The notes: generated by a model not told the origin, from the letters alone. A stretch of 64,000 nucleotides of DNA from Romeriopsis navalis LEGE 11480 (GCF_015207035.1 NZ_JADEXQ010000010.1:36207-100206), one strand, 5' to 3'. Positions 25,923-38,000 are shown, counted from the stretch's first letter. Program-made: numbers and translations.

Positions 25923-28900
25923 TTAAGCATTATTATTTTGAGTCTCGGCTAAGCAACGCTTTAAGACATCAGCCGTACTTTTGACATGTTGCCCGATGTA
26001 CGAGTCATGATCACCCGAAACAGGATAAACCGTTAACTCGACGCCCTCCAAAGCCTCCCAGCCCAAAGTCGGTTTGTGCTCATAACTGGCACGGTTAATC
26101 AGTAATGTCATTTGGCCAGTATATGGGCGTGGTTGATATTTGAATATATTTTCCTTGTGTTTAATCGCCGCATAATATCCCTGCGTTTGTTGGTCAAGGA
26201 TCTTCGGTGAGACAAATAAGGCCGTCGCTTTCTTGATTTGGGCCAAGGAATGACGGGCAATTTGGCGCGGTTTCAGTTGAGCAATATCGCGGCGGTATTT
26301 GCGCAATTGAGTTGAGATTTTCCGCCCTTCCCGGAAAGACTGACTGCGTGCTTGCGAGGGAAAAGCGGTATCTAATAATACAAGATTCCCAACGACTTCA
26401 CCTTGCAATTGTAGTTGTTGCGCCATTTCCAACGCCACTAACCCGCCCGTACATTCCCCCAATAGTTGATACGGGCCTTGCGGTTGGAGTTGGCGCAGTT
26501 CTCGCACATAGTCGGCGGCCATGGCTTCGAGCGATTCATAAGGCGCACCTTTTCCTTCAACTGATTGTGTCCGTAAGCCATAGACCGTCTGATCCGGACC
26601 TAAGGAATAGATTAATTTGGTTAAGGTGATTAATTCTCGTTCACCATGGTTGCCACCAGGTACTAGGAAAACCGGCGGTTTCGTCCCGCCGGTTTGCATC
26701 GGCACCAAACAAGCCCAAGGGGTTGAGCGATCGCCAAGACCATGCTGCTGTTCCGCTGCAACTAATTTGGCTAAACCTGCAATGGTTGAAGCCTGAAACA
26801 AGGTCGATAGGGGTAACTCAACCTGGAAAACCTGACGAATCTGGGTAATGATCTGCACTGCACTGAGGGAATGGCCACCCATTTCAAAAAAGTTCGCATG
26901 GATGTCAATTTCCGTTCGGTTACGGGCCAGAGATTCAATTCCCAGTACATCAACCCAAATCCGCGCCAACATCTCCTCCATCAGCGTCTGAGGAATAACA
27001 ACAGACTGTGGGTCACGCTCACCGAGTGTAAAGTCTGGTACCGGCAGCGATCGTCGATCGACCTTACCATTCAACGTCAGCGGTAATGCCGCAAGTCGGA
27101 TAAATGCCGCTGGTAACATGTAACTCGGCAATAATGATTTCAAAAATTGAGCTAGCTTACTAGCCGTCAAACCGGCATATTCAGTCGTGAAATATGCCAC
27201 AAGCCGCTGATCGTTGGGAACATCTTCACGCAAAATCACAACCGCCTCTCTGACCTCAGGATGCTGACCTAATGCCGCTTCAATCTCACCCAGCTCAATC
27301 CGAAAACCGCGAATCTTCACCTGATGATCAAATCGACCCACAAATTCGAGATTGCCGTCCGGTAAATACCGCACTAAATCACCCGTTTTATATAACCGCG
27401 CATCTGGCTCATCGCTGAATGGATGTGGGATGAATTGCGATTCTGTGAGGGACGATCGGTTGAAATACGCCTGCGCTAAGCCATCACCGCCAACATATAG
27501 TTCACCAGCGACACCGATCGGCACGGGCTGACGCTGAGCATTCAGTACATACACTTGAGTATTGGCAATCGGCCGACCGATCGGCACTGACTGAGTAATT
27601 GATTCGGCTGCAGATATCGGATAACAACAGGTAAAGGTCGTATTTTCCGTCGGCCCGTAACCATTGATCACAGTGCAGTGGTCTAACTGTGCCACCGCAC
27701 GTTGCACATGGGATACCGACAAAACATCTCCACCCGCTAGGAGGTAACGGAGCGATTGCAAACCTTCCAGACTATCATCTACCATCAAATGAAATAACCC
27801 GGCAGTTAACCACAGACAAGTGACTTGGTAATCAGCAACCACTTGGCGAATCGTCTGCGGCGTTGGCATTGCCTCGGGGAAAAGCACTAACCGGGCGCCG
27901 TTGAGGAGTGCCCCCCAAATTTCCAGGGTGGCGGCATCAAAGCTAATTGGTGCTAATTGGAGGAATACATCATTCGCATTGATCGCGACATAGTTCGTCT
28001 CCTGCACCAAACGCACAACCCCACGATGGGGAATACTCACGCCTTTAGGTTTTCCAGTCGAACCAGAAGTGTACATCACGTAGGCTAAATCAGTCGCCTT
28101 GGAATGATGCTTAAGATTCGCACTGGCATTGTGATTTAGCGCCGCCAGATCAATATCGCAATGCCTAATATTGTTCAAAAACGGTTCAGCCACAAACTGG
28201 TCCAGCACACCAGGGGCCGAGAGCACCAGTGAAATCTTTGTGTCCTCTAGCATAAAGGCGAATCTTTCGCGCGGCGCGGCTGGATCAATGGGCACATAAA
28301 CCCCGCCCAGTTTGAGAATCGCTAATAATCCCACAATCATCTCGATCGAACGATCAACGCATAGTCCGATCAGTGAACCTGTTCGAACACCGAAAGATTG
28401 TAGATGATCAGCGAGTTGATTCGCTTTCGTATTGAGCTGACGGTAGGTTAGCTGTTGCTGCTTGAAAATAATTGCAATATCGTGAGGCCGCTGTTCCACC
28501 TGGGCTTCAAATAATCGATGAATGCAAGCATCCCGTGGATAATCTGTCTGTGTGGCATTCCATTCAAACAACTGCTGCTGACGTTCGGCTGCGGTCAATA
28601 GAGGGAAGGCGGAAATTGTTTGTTCGGGGTCAGCAACAATCGCATTGAGCAAAATCTGAAAATGTCCAACTAAGCGTTCGATCGTGGCAGGCTTAAACAA
28701 ATCACAGTTATAGCTAAAGGCTCCAGATAATTCCGTATCTGTCTCAGACATTGAAAGTGTTAAATCAAATTTCGCAATTTTCCAGTCAACCGGCAGCGCC
28801 TCCAGTTGAATTCCTGGCAATTCCAGTGTCTTGGATAGGGCATTTTGCCATACAAACATGACTTGAAATAACGGGTGATAGCTTAGATTCCGTTCAGGGT

Positions 28901-31900
28901 TTAGTTCTTCAACCAGCTTTTCAAAGGGCAAATCTTGATGAGCATAGGCATCTAACGTCATTTGACTAACACGCTGTAGCAGCGTCAAAAACGTCGGGTT
29001 ACCCGTCAGGTCAGTGCGCAACGGTAGCGTATTCACAAAAAAGCCGATCAGTGACTCAATTTCACGTCGATTTCGATTTGCAATCGGTGAGCCAATCACA
29101 ATATCGTCAGCCTGGGTATAACGATGCAGCAGAATTGCAAAAGCTGATAACAATGTCATAAATAGCGTGGTTCCCGCTGTTTGACTCAACTCTTTGAGCT
29201 TCTGGGTCAAGGCTGCATCCAGTCGAAATCGAACCGATTCGCCCTGAAAGGTCTGAATCGCTGGGCGTGGCGCATCGATCGGTAATTCTAGGCAAGTCGG
29301 GCCATCAGCTAATTGCTGTTGCCAATAGTCTAGCTGACGCTCCAGCACGTCTCCCTGTAAGTAGGCTCGTTGCCAATGCGAAAAGTCTGCATACTGAATT
29401 GCCAAGGGTGGTAATGAAGCCACATTTCCAGTTGAGAAATCCCGATAAAGGACGGATAGTTCGTGCGTAAAGATCCCCATTGACCAGCCATCTGAAACGA
29501 TATGGTGCATCGTCACCAGCAAGACATGGGATTCCGGCGATCGCTTGAGCAACTTGACCCGAATTAGTCGATCGGTCTGCAAATCAAAAGGCTCATAGGC
29601 TGCGGCCTGCGCCAAGCGATGTACTTCAGCAATTTGATCCAATTCAGACTCAGACTGTAAATCAATAATTTCAAGCGTCAGTGGTATCGCCGGAGTAATG
29701 ACCTGTACTGGCTGACTATCAATGATCTGAAAGTTTGTCCGCAGTGCTTCATGCCGGTTCACGATCTCGCTGATTGCCGCTTCCATTGCCTGAATCACCA
29801 GCGGCCCCGAGAGCTGAAAGGCTTTCGGTACATTGTAAGTGGCACTTTGATGATCGAGTTGATCTAAAAACCAAAGCCGTTGTTGGGCAAATGAAAGCGG
29901 TAAATCTGCTTCCCGTAACACCGGAAGAATCGGCGTCAAATGGTCATCCATCTCCTGCGCCTTAACCACTAAAGCGAGAGCGGCGATCGTCGGTGATTCA
30001 AACAGGGTACGTAGCGGTAGCTCGATCGAAAAAGCAGCCCGAATCCGTGAAACAACTTGAGTTGCCAAGAGTGAATGGCCGCCCAACTCAAAAAAGTTAT
30101 CATAAACACCCACTTGCTCCTGCTGCAATAATTCTGACCAGATCTGACTCAACTGGATCTCAATCGAAGTTTGAGGCGCAATAAACGCCTGATCAATCGC
30201 ACGTTGGGCCAAATCTATCTCGGATAAAGCTCGCCGATCGACTTTTCCACTCGGCGTCAGCGGCCAACGATCTAAACTCACAAACGCTGAAGGCAGCATA
30301 TATTCTGGTAGTGATACCTTGAGGAAGTTTCTTAGCTCACTCGTAACTGGCGCCTCACCACGCGCAATTACATAGGCGACTAACTGCTGACTAGCAGACG
30401 CATCCGTGCGGGTATCCACAAGCACGGATTCAATATCAGGATGCTGCAATAAGGCCGCTTCTATCTCACCTAACTCCACTCGGAAACCGCGAATCTTCAC
30501 CTGCTGGTCAATTCGGCCTAAAAACTCTAAGTCACCCTGCGGGAGGTAACGTACTAAATCACCCGTTTTGTAGAGACGATTGCCATCGGCCTGATTGAAT
30601 GGATGGGCGATAAACCGCTCTGTAGTCAGATCAGGACGATTGAGATAGCCACGAGCCAAACCTGATCCGCCAATATATAACTCACCCGGCACCCCGATCG
30701 GCACGGGCTGCAAATACGCGTCTAAAACGTAAGTCTGAACATTCGTAATCGCCTGACCAATCGGTACCTCATTTTGAATGCGTGTTGAGCTCATAATCGC
30801 ATATGCCGTTGCGACGACAGTTGCTTCTGTCGGACCATAGGTATTGATTAATTGAGGCGCATCACCGACCATGCGCTGCCAGGTTTTAATGGATTCTGGC
30901 GCAACGCGCTCACCCCCAATAATCACTAGCCGCAGTGACACGGGTAAAACGACCCGGTTGGCTGCCAGTTCCAGCACCAACTGCTGCCAGTAAGCCGTGG
31001 GTAAATCTAACACTGTCAGCTGCCAGGTTTGGCAGGTTTTGACAAACTGCTCAACGGAGCTGAGCATGTCATCATTGCGCAATACGAGGGTGCTACCAGA
31101 AATCAAGCAAGGATAGATTTCTTCCGCCGCTGCATCAAAGCTAATTGAGGCAAATTGCAGTATCCGATCGGGCGATTTATCTTGAGTAGAATTTATTTCA
31201 CTCAGCCCATAGGTTTGCTGCGCCGCGATCGCAAAGTTCGTCAGCGCCCCATGCTCAATCATTACGCCTTTCGGCTTACCCGTTGAACCCGAGGTATAAA
31301 TCACATAGGCCAGGTCGTTGAGACTATTAATAGGTTTGAGATTATCGGCCGGGAACTGAGTGATTGCCAGTCGATCCGCATCCAGACAAAGATGTGGAAT
31401 ATCCGTTATGGTGCATGCCATTTGCGTCCGTCGATTAGTCAGCACCAGGGATGGCTGAGCATCTGCCACAATCAGATCTAATCGCTGTTTTGGATAGGTC
31501 GGATCAAGGGGCAGGTATGCCCCACCCGCCTTGAGAATACCAAGTATGGCTACGATCATCATGGTTGAGCGCTCAAGGCATAGACCCACAAGACTTTCTG
31601 CTTGGACTCCATGCGATCGCAGGTAATGTGCAACTTGATTCGCTTGCTGATTCAGCTCCTGATATGTGAGTGTTTGATTCGTCGAGCCATCAAACAGTGC
31701 TGTTGCCTGGGGGGTGCGCTCAACTTGCGCTTCAAATAATTCATCAATTCGCTGTTGCGGATACTCCAGCAATGGCTGCTGCCACTGGCTAACCGCCGCT
31801 ATATCAGCCGTGGATAGCAGCGATAATTGCTTAAGTTGAGCATCTGGATTAAGGAGCCAGTGCTCTAGGAATGCAGCAAACGAGCGCAAAATTCCTGAAA

Positions 31901-34900
31901 TATCACTTGTCCGATAACGTTCTGCATCATAGACGAACGTACAATCGCCAAGCTGGTCAATAACGAACTCAAAATCGAGATCAGAACTTGGTCTGTAATG
32001 GCTTAAGCGATCAGGCAATGCTAGTCTGACCGGTAGCTGCTGTTCGATCGATGAATTACACAAAGCTGAAAGTTCTGGATACCGGCTCACAACATCCCGA
32101 TAAAATGTCTGATGCTTCTGGATGCGGCGAATTTGTAGCTGAACTTGGGAAATAATCGAGTCAAACGCATCCTCGTAGTTAATTTCCATCCGGAAAGGCA
32201 CGACACTCGCAAATATCGCGGTTGGTGCAGTTTCTGGAAATTCCCATGCAACTGTGAAGCCAAGATCGAACACGTTACTTTGGGTAATCCGTGCCAGATA
32301 GGCAAAAAATGCTGCCGACAGAATATCTTGTGGATGCCATTTTGCTTCAGCGATCAACGTCTGAGCCACTGACGATAACGCCAAAGTCAGCATTTGTGAT
32401 TGAAGCCGTGATGTGGCATCGCTATGCGCTGAAATTGGTAGATTCAGGGGCTCTAATACGGCTAATTGTTCGGCCCAAAGAGCCTCCCAGCGCAGAGAAA
32501 TCGCTTCGGTTGAGGTAATTGTTTGATTCAATTCCGGTGGACAGGCAGGTAAGAGCGATCCTGCCTGTAGCTGATACTGAATCGCCCAGGTAGATAACTC
32601 AACCGGCAGGCTTTCCAAAGTGGATAGCGATCGCACGATAATATCTTGGCTCGCTGTTGCAATCTGGAGCCAATCAGCGACAATCTTAACCACCGTTCCC
32701 GGTGCAACATCTGTCGAATATTTGCTAATCTCGATCGCCTTGATGACATAAAAATCGCCCGCGACATAAAGCTTCGGTAATCCCAAAGGATTAGCATAGG
32801 CACCAAAATCAAGCGCTCTAAACAACGCCGCAATTGCATCGGCAGACCAACTCCAGTCCACTACGCAACCTGGAGTTGGCCGTTGAACAGCATTAAAGTA
32901 GCTGCGCTGGTCTAAATCCTGAGGATTGACCGAAATCCGATCGTGCAGTAGATCATCGATTAATTGAGGAAATGACTGGAGTGCTGCGTCATAACACTTT
33001 GCATTGAGGGTAAATGCGGTTTCAGTCGCTGAAATAGACAGTGGATATTGTTTAAGAATATCACCTTCATCAATGCCTTCCGTCATCCAATGCCAGGTAA
33101 TGCCATGTTCTGCTTCCTGATGCATAATTGCCCAGGATGGTGCATAAAGCCCACCATATTTTGGCAGCAATGCATCATGCAGATTAATCGCACCCCGCAC
33201 CGGTAGACTTAAAAGTGCTGGCGGTAAGATTTCCAGATTGAGAATACTAAAAAGATAATCAAATGATTTTGGATCAAGTACATCAACTAAATCCTTACTC
33301 GACGTCAACGCATTAATATCGCGTTCTGCTGACCAATCATGAACGATGCGATCACTGGAGACAATCTGCTCGATCCGATGACCATGCCGGAGCAACGTCT
33401 CAGCGCAGGGCATCAGCAAACTTCCCTGACCAACAAGCACACAGGAAAAATGCTTTTTCGAGGTTTTTATCCGTGCTAGAGCCGTTACAGTTTGCTCCGG
33501 TTGAACTACGATCGTATTGAGGATGATCTGGAACTGCTGGGCAAATCGTTCGATCGTTGCTGGCTCAAATAAATCAGTGTTGTAGGTAAAGGCCGCAACG
33601 AGCTGATCACCTCGATCAATGACATTCAGTCCTAGATCGAACTTGGCAACATTACTATCTAAGGGGAATGTCTCAACCTCCAAATCGGTTAATTCAAGTG
33701 ATTTTCGGACTTGATTTTGCCAGCTAAAGATAATTTGGATAATGGGGTGGTAACTTAAGTTTCGCTCTGGCTTGAGTGCCTCAACTAGCTTCTCAAATGG
33801 TAAATCCTGGTGAGCATAGGCATCTAGAGTAGTCTGTTTAACTCGATCCAGCAGTTCTAGAAATGTCGGTTTTCCACCTAAATCGGTCCGAATTACTAAA
33901 GTATTCGCAAAAAATCCAATTAAGTTCTCGATGTCCTGACGATTACGATTGGCGATCGTGGTGCCCACCGCAATATCCGTTTTCCAAGTTTGACGAAAGA
34001 GCAGCACTTGAAAAGCCGCTAACAATAACATATATAGCGTCGCACCCGTTTTTTGGCTCAGCGCTTTCAGCGATTCAGTCAGGGCTGGAGAAAGCGTTAA
34101 GATTTGGCGATCGCCATTATAAGTTTGCTGTGCCGGGCGAGGACGATCCGTCGGTAGATCAAGGCTTGATGGTAAACCGTAGAGCTGCTGTTGCCAGTAG
34201 TGCAGCTGTTGCTCCAGAACGGTATCCGACAACCACTGCTGCTGCCAGTGAGCGAAGTCCGCGTATTGAATCGGCAAAGCCTCAAGAGATGAAGATTGAC
34301 CTTGGGAAAAATCCCGATATAAGACTGAGAGTTCGCGGGAAAAAATCCTCATGGACCAGCCATCCGAGACAATATGATGCATGGTCACCACCAAAATGTG
34401 CACCGCGGGTGCCATCTGCAGCAATTTGACTCGAATCGGTCGATCACAGCCTAAATCGAATGGCTCATGGGCTGCTGCCCTTGCCAGGCGTCGTGCTTCA
34501 CGCGTCAATTCTGGTTCTTGCAGTCCCTGTAGGTCGATAATGTCCAAGATGAGTGATTCAGGCGCATTCACGACCTGGACTGGCTCACCTGCGATCGTCG
34601 GAAATGTTGTGCGGAGCACTTCGTGGCGCGCGATGATTTCGGTGATTGATCGTTCTAATGCTTTGACATTTAGGGCACCAGATAATCGGAGTGCGTGAGG
34701 AATATTATAATTTGCACTTTGGCCCTCAAGTTGGTCCAAGAACCAAAGCCGCTGTTGGGCAAACGAAAGGGGTAGCGTCCCAACCCGAGGAATAGACTGG
34801 ATTGCCGAACTTTCTGCTGTCTTTGTATTCTGAAAAACCGCAATGATTTCAGCTTTTCGAGCAGTCAACTCAGCTTTAAGCGCAGACGTCATCACACCTT

Positions 34901-34988
34901 GAGGTGCATTACAGCGTAGACGATCGCCTTCAACCGTAAGTTGGATATTCAGCTGACGCAGAGATTTAATAAATTCCAGAGTATTCAT
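25923..34988 (-). CDS. NRPS: TubC docking-C-formyltransferase-A-T-C-A-T-thioesterase
   Basis: 3021 residues. Order: TubC-type docking domain (1-52); condensation domain (66-500, HHIVSDG at 204-210); formyltransferase domain (about 510-760) with the Fmt triad Asn602, His604 and Asp640; a condensation-like C-lobe (about 830-1060); A1 (about 1085-1600); carrier (LGGHSLL); C2 (second HHIVSDG); A2; carrier (MGGHSLS); thioesterase (about 2785-3021). Read against GrsA, A1 gives DAEDIGTVV(K), which partly resembles Lys-type codes, and A2 gives DALWLGGTF(K), a Val-like code. No epimerase is present. The thioesterase has Cys2846 in GECTGG where Ser is usual, with Asp2873 and His2994. Two residues are added and one is probably formylated. 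It lies 75 bp after the C-A-T gene and 14 bp before the exporter. Substrate calls are tentative. Confidence 0.9.
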   Translation of the reverse strand: MNTLEFIKSLRQLNIQLTVEGDRLRCNAPQGVMTSALKAELTARKAEIIAVFQNTKTAESSAIQSIPRVGTLPLSFAQQRLWFLDQLEGQSANYNIPHALRLSGALNVKALERSITEIIARHEVLRTTFPTIAGEPVQVVNAPESLILDIIDLQGLQEPELTREARRLARAAAHEPFDLGCDRPIRVKLLQMAPAVHILVVTMHHIVSDGWSMRIFSRELSVLYRDFSQGQSSSLEALPIQYADFAHWQQQWLSDTVLEQQLHYWQQQLYGLPSSLDLPTDRPRPAQQTYNGDRQILTLSPALTESLKALSQKTGATLYMLLLAAFQVLLFRQTWKTDIAVGTTIANRNRQDIENLIGFFANTLVIRTDLGGKPTFLELLDRVKQTTLDAYAHQDLPFEKLVEALKPERNLSYHPIIQIIFSWQNQVRKSLELTDLEVETFPLDSNVAKFDLGLNVIDRGDQLVAAFTYNTDLFEPATIERFAQQFQIILNTIVVQPEQTVTALARIKTSKKHFSCVLVGQGSLLMPCAETLLRHGHRIEQIVSSDRIVHDWSAERDINALTSSKDLVDVLDPKSFDYLFSILNLEILPPALLSLPVRGAINLHDALLPKYGGLYAPSWAIMHQEAEHGITWHWMTEGIDEGDILKQYPLSISATETAFTLNAKCYDAALQSFPQLIDDLLHDRISVNPQDLDQRSYFNAVQRPTPGCVVDWSWSADAIAALFRALDFGAYANPLGLPKLYVAGDFYVIKAIEISKYSTDVAPGTVVKIVADWLQIATASQDIIVRSLSTLESLPVELSTWAIQYQLQAGSLLPACPPELNQTITSTEAISLRWEALWAEQLAVLEPLNLPISAHSDATSRLQSQMLTLALSSVAQTLIAEAKWHPQDILSAAFFAYLARITQSNVFDLGFTVAWEFPETAPTAIFASVVPFRMEINYEDAFDSIISQVQLQIRRIQKHQTFYRDVVSRYPELSALCNSSIEQQLPVRLALPDRLSHYRPSSDLDFEFVIDQLGDCTFVYDAERYRTSDISGILRSFAAFLEHWLLNPDAQLKQLSLLSTADIAAVSQWQQPLLEYPQQRIDELFEAQVERTPQATALFDGSTNQTLTYQELNQQANQVAHYLRSHGVQAESLVGLCLERSTMMIVAILGILKAGGAYLPLDPTYPKQRLDLIVADAQPSLVLTNRRTQMACTITDIPHLCLDADRLAITQFPADNLKPINSLNDLAYVIYTSGSTGKPKGVMIEHGALTNFAIAAQQTYGLSEINSTQDKSPDRILQFASISFDAAAEEIYPCLISGSTLVLRNDDMLSSVEQFVKTCQTWQLTVLDLPTAYWQQLVLELAANRVVLPVSLRLVIIGGERVAPESIKTWQRMVGDAPQLINTYGPTEATVVATAYAIMSSTRIQNEVPIGQAITNVQTYVLDAYLQPVPIGVPGELYIGGSGLARGYLNRPDLTTERFIAHPFNQADGNRLYKTGDLVRYLPQGDLEFLGRIDQQVKIRGFRVELGEIEAALLQHPDIESVLVDTRTDASASQQLVAYVIARGEAPVTSELRNFLKVSLPEYMLPSAFVSLDRWPLTPSGKVDRRALSEIDLAQRAIDQAFIAPQTSIEIQLSQIWSELLQQEQVGVYDNFFELGGHSLLATQVVSRIRAAFSIELPLRTLFESPTIAALALVVKAQEMDDHLTPILPVLREADLPLSFAQQRLWFLDQLDHQSATYNVPKAFQLSGPLVIQAMEAAISEIVNRHEALRTNFQIIDSQPVQVITPAIPLTLEIIDLQSESELDQIAEVHRLAQAAAYEPFDLQTDRLIRVKLLKRSPESHVLLVTMHHIVSDGWSMGIFTHELSVLYRDFSTGNVASLPPLAIQYADFSHWQRAYLQGDVLERQLDYWQQQLADGPTCLELPIDAPRPAIQTFQGESVRFRLDAALTQKLKELSQTAGTTLFMTLLSAFAILLHRYTQADDIVIGSPIANRNRREIESLIGFFVNTLPLRTDLTGNPTFLTLLQRVSQMTLDAYAHQDLPFEKLVEELNPERNLSYHPLFQVMFVWQNALSKTLELPGIQLEALPVDWKIAKFDLTLSMSETDTELSGAFSYNCDLFKPATIERLVGHFQILLNAIVADPEQTISAFPLLTAAERQQQLFEWNATQTDYPRDACIHRLFEAQVEQRPHDIAIIFKQQQLTYRQLNTKANQLADHLQSFGVRTGSLIGLCVDRSIEMIVGLLAILKLGGVYVPIDPAAPRERFAFMLEDTKISLVLSAPGVLDQFVAEPFLNNIRHCDIDLAALNHNASANLKHHSKATDLAYVMYTSGSTGKPKGVSIPHRGVVRLVQETNYVAINANDVFLQLAPISFDAATLEIWGALLNGARLVLFPEAMPTPQTIRQVVADYQVTCLWLTAGLFHLMVDDSLEGLQSLRYLLAGGDVLSVSHVQRAVAQLDHCTVINGYGPTENTTFTCCYPISAAESITQSVPIGRPIANTQVYVLNAQRQPVPIGVAGELYVGGDGLAQAYFNRSSLTESQFIPHPFSDEPDARLYKTGDLVRYLPDGNLEFVGRFDHQVKIRGFRIELGEIEAALGQHPEVREAVVILREDVPNDQRLVAYFTTEYAGLTASKLAQFLKSLLPSYMLPAAFIRLAALPLTLNGKVDRRSLPVPDFTLGERDPQSVVIPQTLMEEMLARIWVDVLGIESLARNRTEIDIHANFFEMGGHSLSAVQIITQIRQVFQVELPLSTLFQASTIAGLAKLVAAEQQHGLGDRSTPWACLVPMQTGGTKPPVFLVPGGNHGERELITLTKLIYSLGPDQTVYGLRTQSVEGKGAPYESLEAMAADYVRELRQLQPQGPYQLLGECTGGLVALEMAQQLQLQGEVVGNLVLLDTAFPSQARSQSFREGRKISTQLRKYRRDIAQLKPRQIARHSLAQIKKATALFVSPKILDQQTQGYYAAIKHKENIFKYQPRPYTGQMTLLINRASYEHKPTLGWEALEGVELTVYPVSGDHDSYIGQHVKSTADVLKRCLAETQNNNA

Positions 34989-35063
34989 AATCTTGACTGT
35001 GTAATGCCAAACCGAATAAATTACGAAGTTTTTCCAAGCCGCGCTTTGCTAATATGCCTGGAG

Positions 35064-38000
35064 CTAAGTTTCGGGCATAAGATGTTGTTTAACTTCCTGG
35101 TCTGAGAGATTCTCTAATTCATCTAATAATGCCGTGATGTTCTCGTACCCGGCATCATCCGCTTTACTCGAAGTCATAGAAGCTCGATTTAAGTTAATGA
35201 TGTCCGTTAACTCTGCAATTGTCGGGGTTGTAAATAAAGCAGACAGGGGTAATTCGACCGATAGAACATCGCGAATTTGTGAGACCAACTGAGTCGCCAG
35301 CAGCGAATGCCCCCCCAACTCAAAAAAGCTATCATAGATACCAACTTGTTCCAGTCCAAGCAAGTCACACCAAATTTGACTCAGTTGTTTTTCTGTGGGC
35401 GTAGAAGGCAATACAAACTGACGAATTTGTCTCAACTGTGTCAAATTAGGCTTGGGTAACGCACGATGATCGATCTTGCCGTTGGTTGTTAAGGGAAAAT
35501 CATCGACCAGCACTAATGCCGATGGCACCATGTACGCCGGTAACTTTTGCTTAAGAAAATTCTGCAACTCACTGAGCACGACCGTATATCCGGGTTTAGC
35601 CATCACATAACTGACTAAATGTCGATCGTTTGCCTCCCCTTGCACAGTCACCAGAGTGCGATTGACGCTAGGATGCTGAGCCAGATAACTCGCAATTTCA
35701 TCAAGTTCAATCCTCACACCGCGAATCTTCACTTGATCGTCGTCGCGGCCCAAGAATTCAATATTGCCGTCTGGTTGATATCGCACTAAGTCCCCGGTCT
35801 TATATAGCTTCTGACTGTTGATCGAGGGGAAAGGATTGTCCAGAAACACCGCATCCGTCTTAGCTGGGTCATTTAAGTAACCTAATCCAACACAAACTCC
35901 ACCAAGATATAATTCACCGGTGACACCCACTGGCACTGGATTTAAATATGGATCTAGAATCAAACAATAAACATTATTCAGCGGACGACCAATCGGAATT
36001 GGCTCAGTAAATTCCGGTGGAACCTCATAGAACACCACACCAATTGCGGTCTCCGTTGGCCCGTAGGTATTGGTAATGCCAATTTGCGGCAGTAATGACT
36101 TGAAGCGATAAATATCTTTTGAATTCATTGCCTCGCCGCCAATCAACAGCTGGCGCAATGAGCATAGCTTTGCCTGATCTGACGTATGGTTGGATATATG
36201 GTCAACCAGAATATTGAAAACTGAAGGAACAAAGTCCGATATGGTCACACGGTAGTGCTCAATCAAATTAATGATTTGAATCAGATCAAACCCAAAACCA
36301 GGAGGCGTGATCACGGTCGGGGCACCATTAGTCAATGGCCACAACAGTTGCCACACAGAAGAATCGAAAATATGGGCGCTAGTACATAAAATTACATCGT
36401 CTTGATGACAACCATAACGCTCATTCATATTGGCAAAACGGTTCAGAATCCCTTGGTGTTGATTGACTGCCCCCTTGGGTGTGCCCGTTGAACCAGAGGT
36501 AAATATGACATACATTGGATCGACAGCACTGACTGGAATATCCAGATTGCCTGGCTGCTCAGCTAAGTTAGCCACATTAACTTCTAAACAAGTACTGTTC
36601 GATAATTCGACTCGATGTGGGCAGGCCGATTCAACTAGAGTAATGTCGCTATCTAGTTCGACGAGGATTTTGGCAACTCGGTCAAAGGGCCACTTCGGGT
36701 CCATGGGCACAAATGCTGCACCAGTTTTCAGCACCGCCAGATAAGCAATGAGCAGATTGAGGCCACGATCGATTAACACCGGAACATAATGCCCGCGGCC
36801 AATCCCTTGGTCAACTAACATCGCGGCAACCGAGTTCGCCTTACCGTTCAACTGCTCGTAAGTCAATTCCTGAGTTTGGCAAATCGCCGCAATATTATTC
36901 GGGGTAATCTTGGTCTGCGCTTCAAAGCACTGATGAATACAACGCTCTTGGGAATAGTCAGTTTGCGTGCTATTCCATTCAACGAATAACTGCTGCTGCT
37001 CTGACTCGGTCAAAATTGGCAATGCCGCAATCGGACTACTTGGATTAGCCATAATTCCCTGCAATAAAGTCTGGAAATGGCCTGCCATCCGCTGCAGCGT
37101 TAAAGCATCAAAGCGATCGATACGATACAGAAAACGACAAGCTAATCCTTGCGGTGATTCATCAATCTCTAGGGTCAGATCAAAGGCGGTGAAAGACTTA
37201 TCCGGCTGGACGTCCTCAATGATTAAGCCTGGACTCGGATGTGCCGCATCCGGTAAATTGCGCAGTTGAAATACGATCTGCGTAATCGGACTTTGACCGA
37301 GTTGACGTTCTGGCTGGATCGCTTCTACCAACTGCTCAAATGGCAGTGTCTGATGTGCATAACCATCTAAAGCAACCTGCCGCACTTGACTGAGCAAGTT
37401 TTGAAATGTTGGGTTACCGGCCAGTGAAGTGCGGAGCGCCAGCGTATTAATAAATACGCCAATTAGCGGTTCAAATTCTAGCCGATCGCGCCCTGCTACT
37501 GGCGTACCGACAATCACATCAGTTTGGCCCGTATAGCGATATAGCAGCACCTTAAATGCCGCTAGCAAAGTCATAAATAGAGTTACGCCTTCGCGCTGAC
37601 TCAGAATTTTCAGCTCATCGAGCAGTGAGTTAGACAATACGTGTGTATGTATCGCCGCTTCGGCAGAGGATTGAGCGGAGCATGGCCGATCGGTTGGGAG
37701 GTCAAGAACCGGTAACTCACCTTGAAACTGCGATTTCCAATAAGCTAAGTGAGGTTGGAGCAAAGTTGTTGTCTGCTGCTGTTGTTGCCAGTGAGCAAAA
37801 TCGACATACTGCATCGGCAACGGGGCTAAAGGCGGCGCGACTCCATTGGCAAAAGCCCCATAGAGCATGGCCAACTCCTGCTTGAACACCCCGGCTGACC
37901 AACCATCAAAAATTAGATGATGCAGTGTGGTCAATAGCAGATGCTCGGTCTCACCCAGCTTCAACAGACGTGTTCGGAACAGCGGTGCGACAAAAAGTGT

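Noticed and set aside
33863..34429. 188-codon plus-strand ORF
   Set aside because: It is a shadow of the NRPS condensation domain on the other strand.
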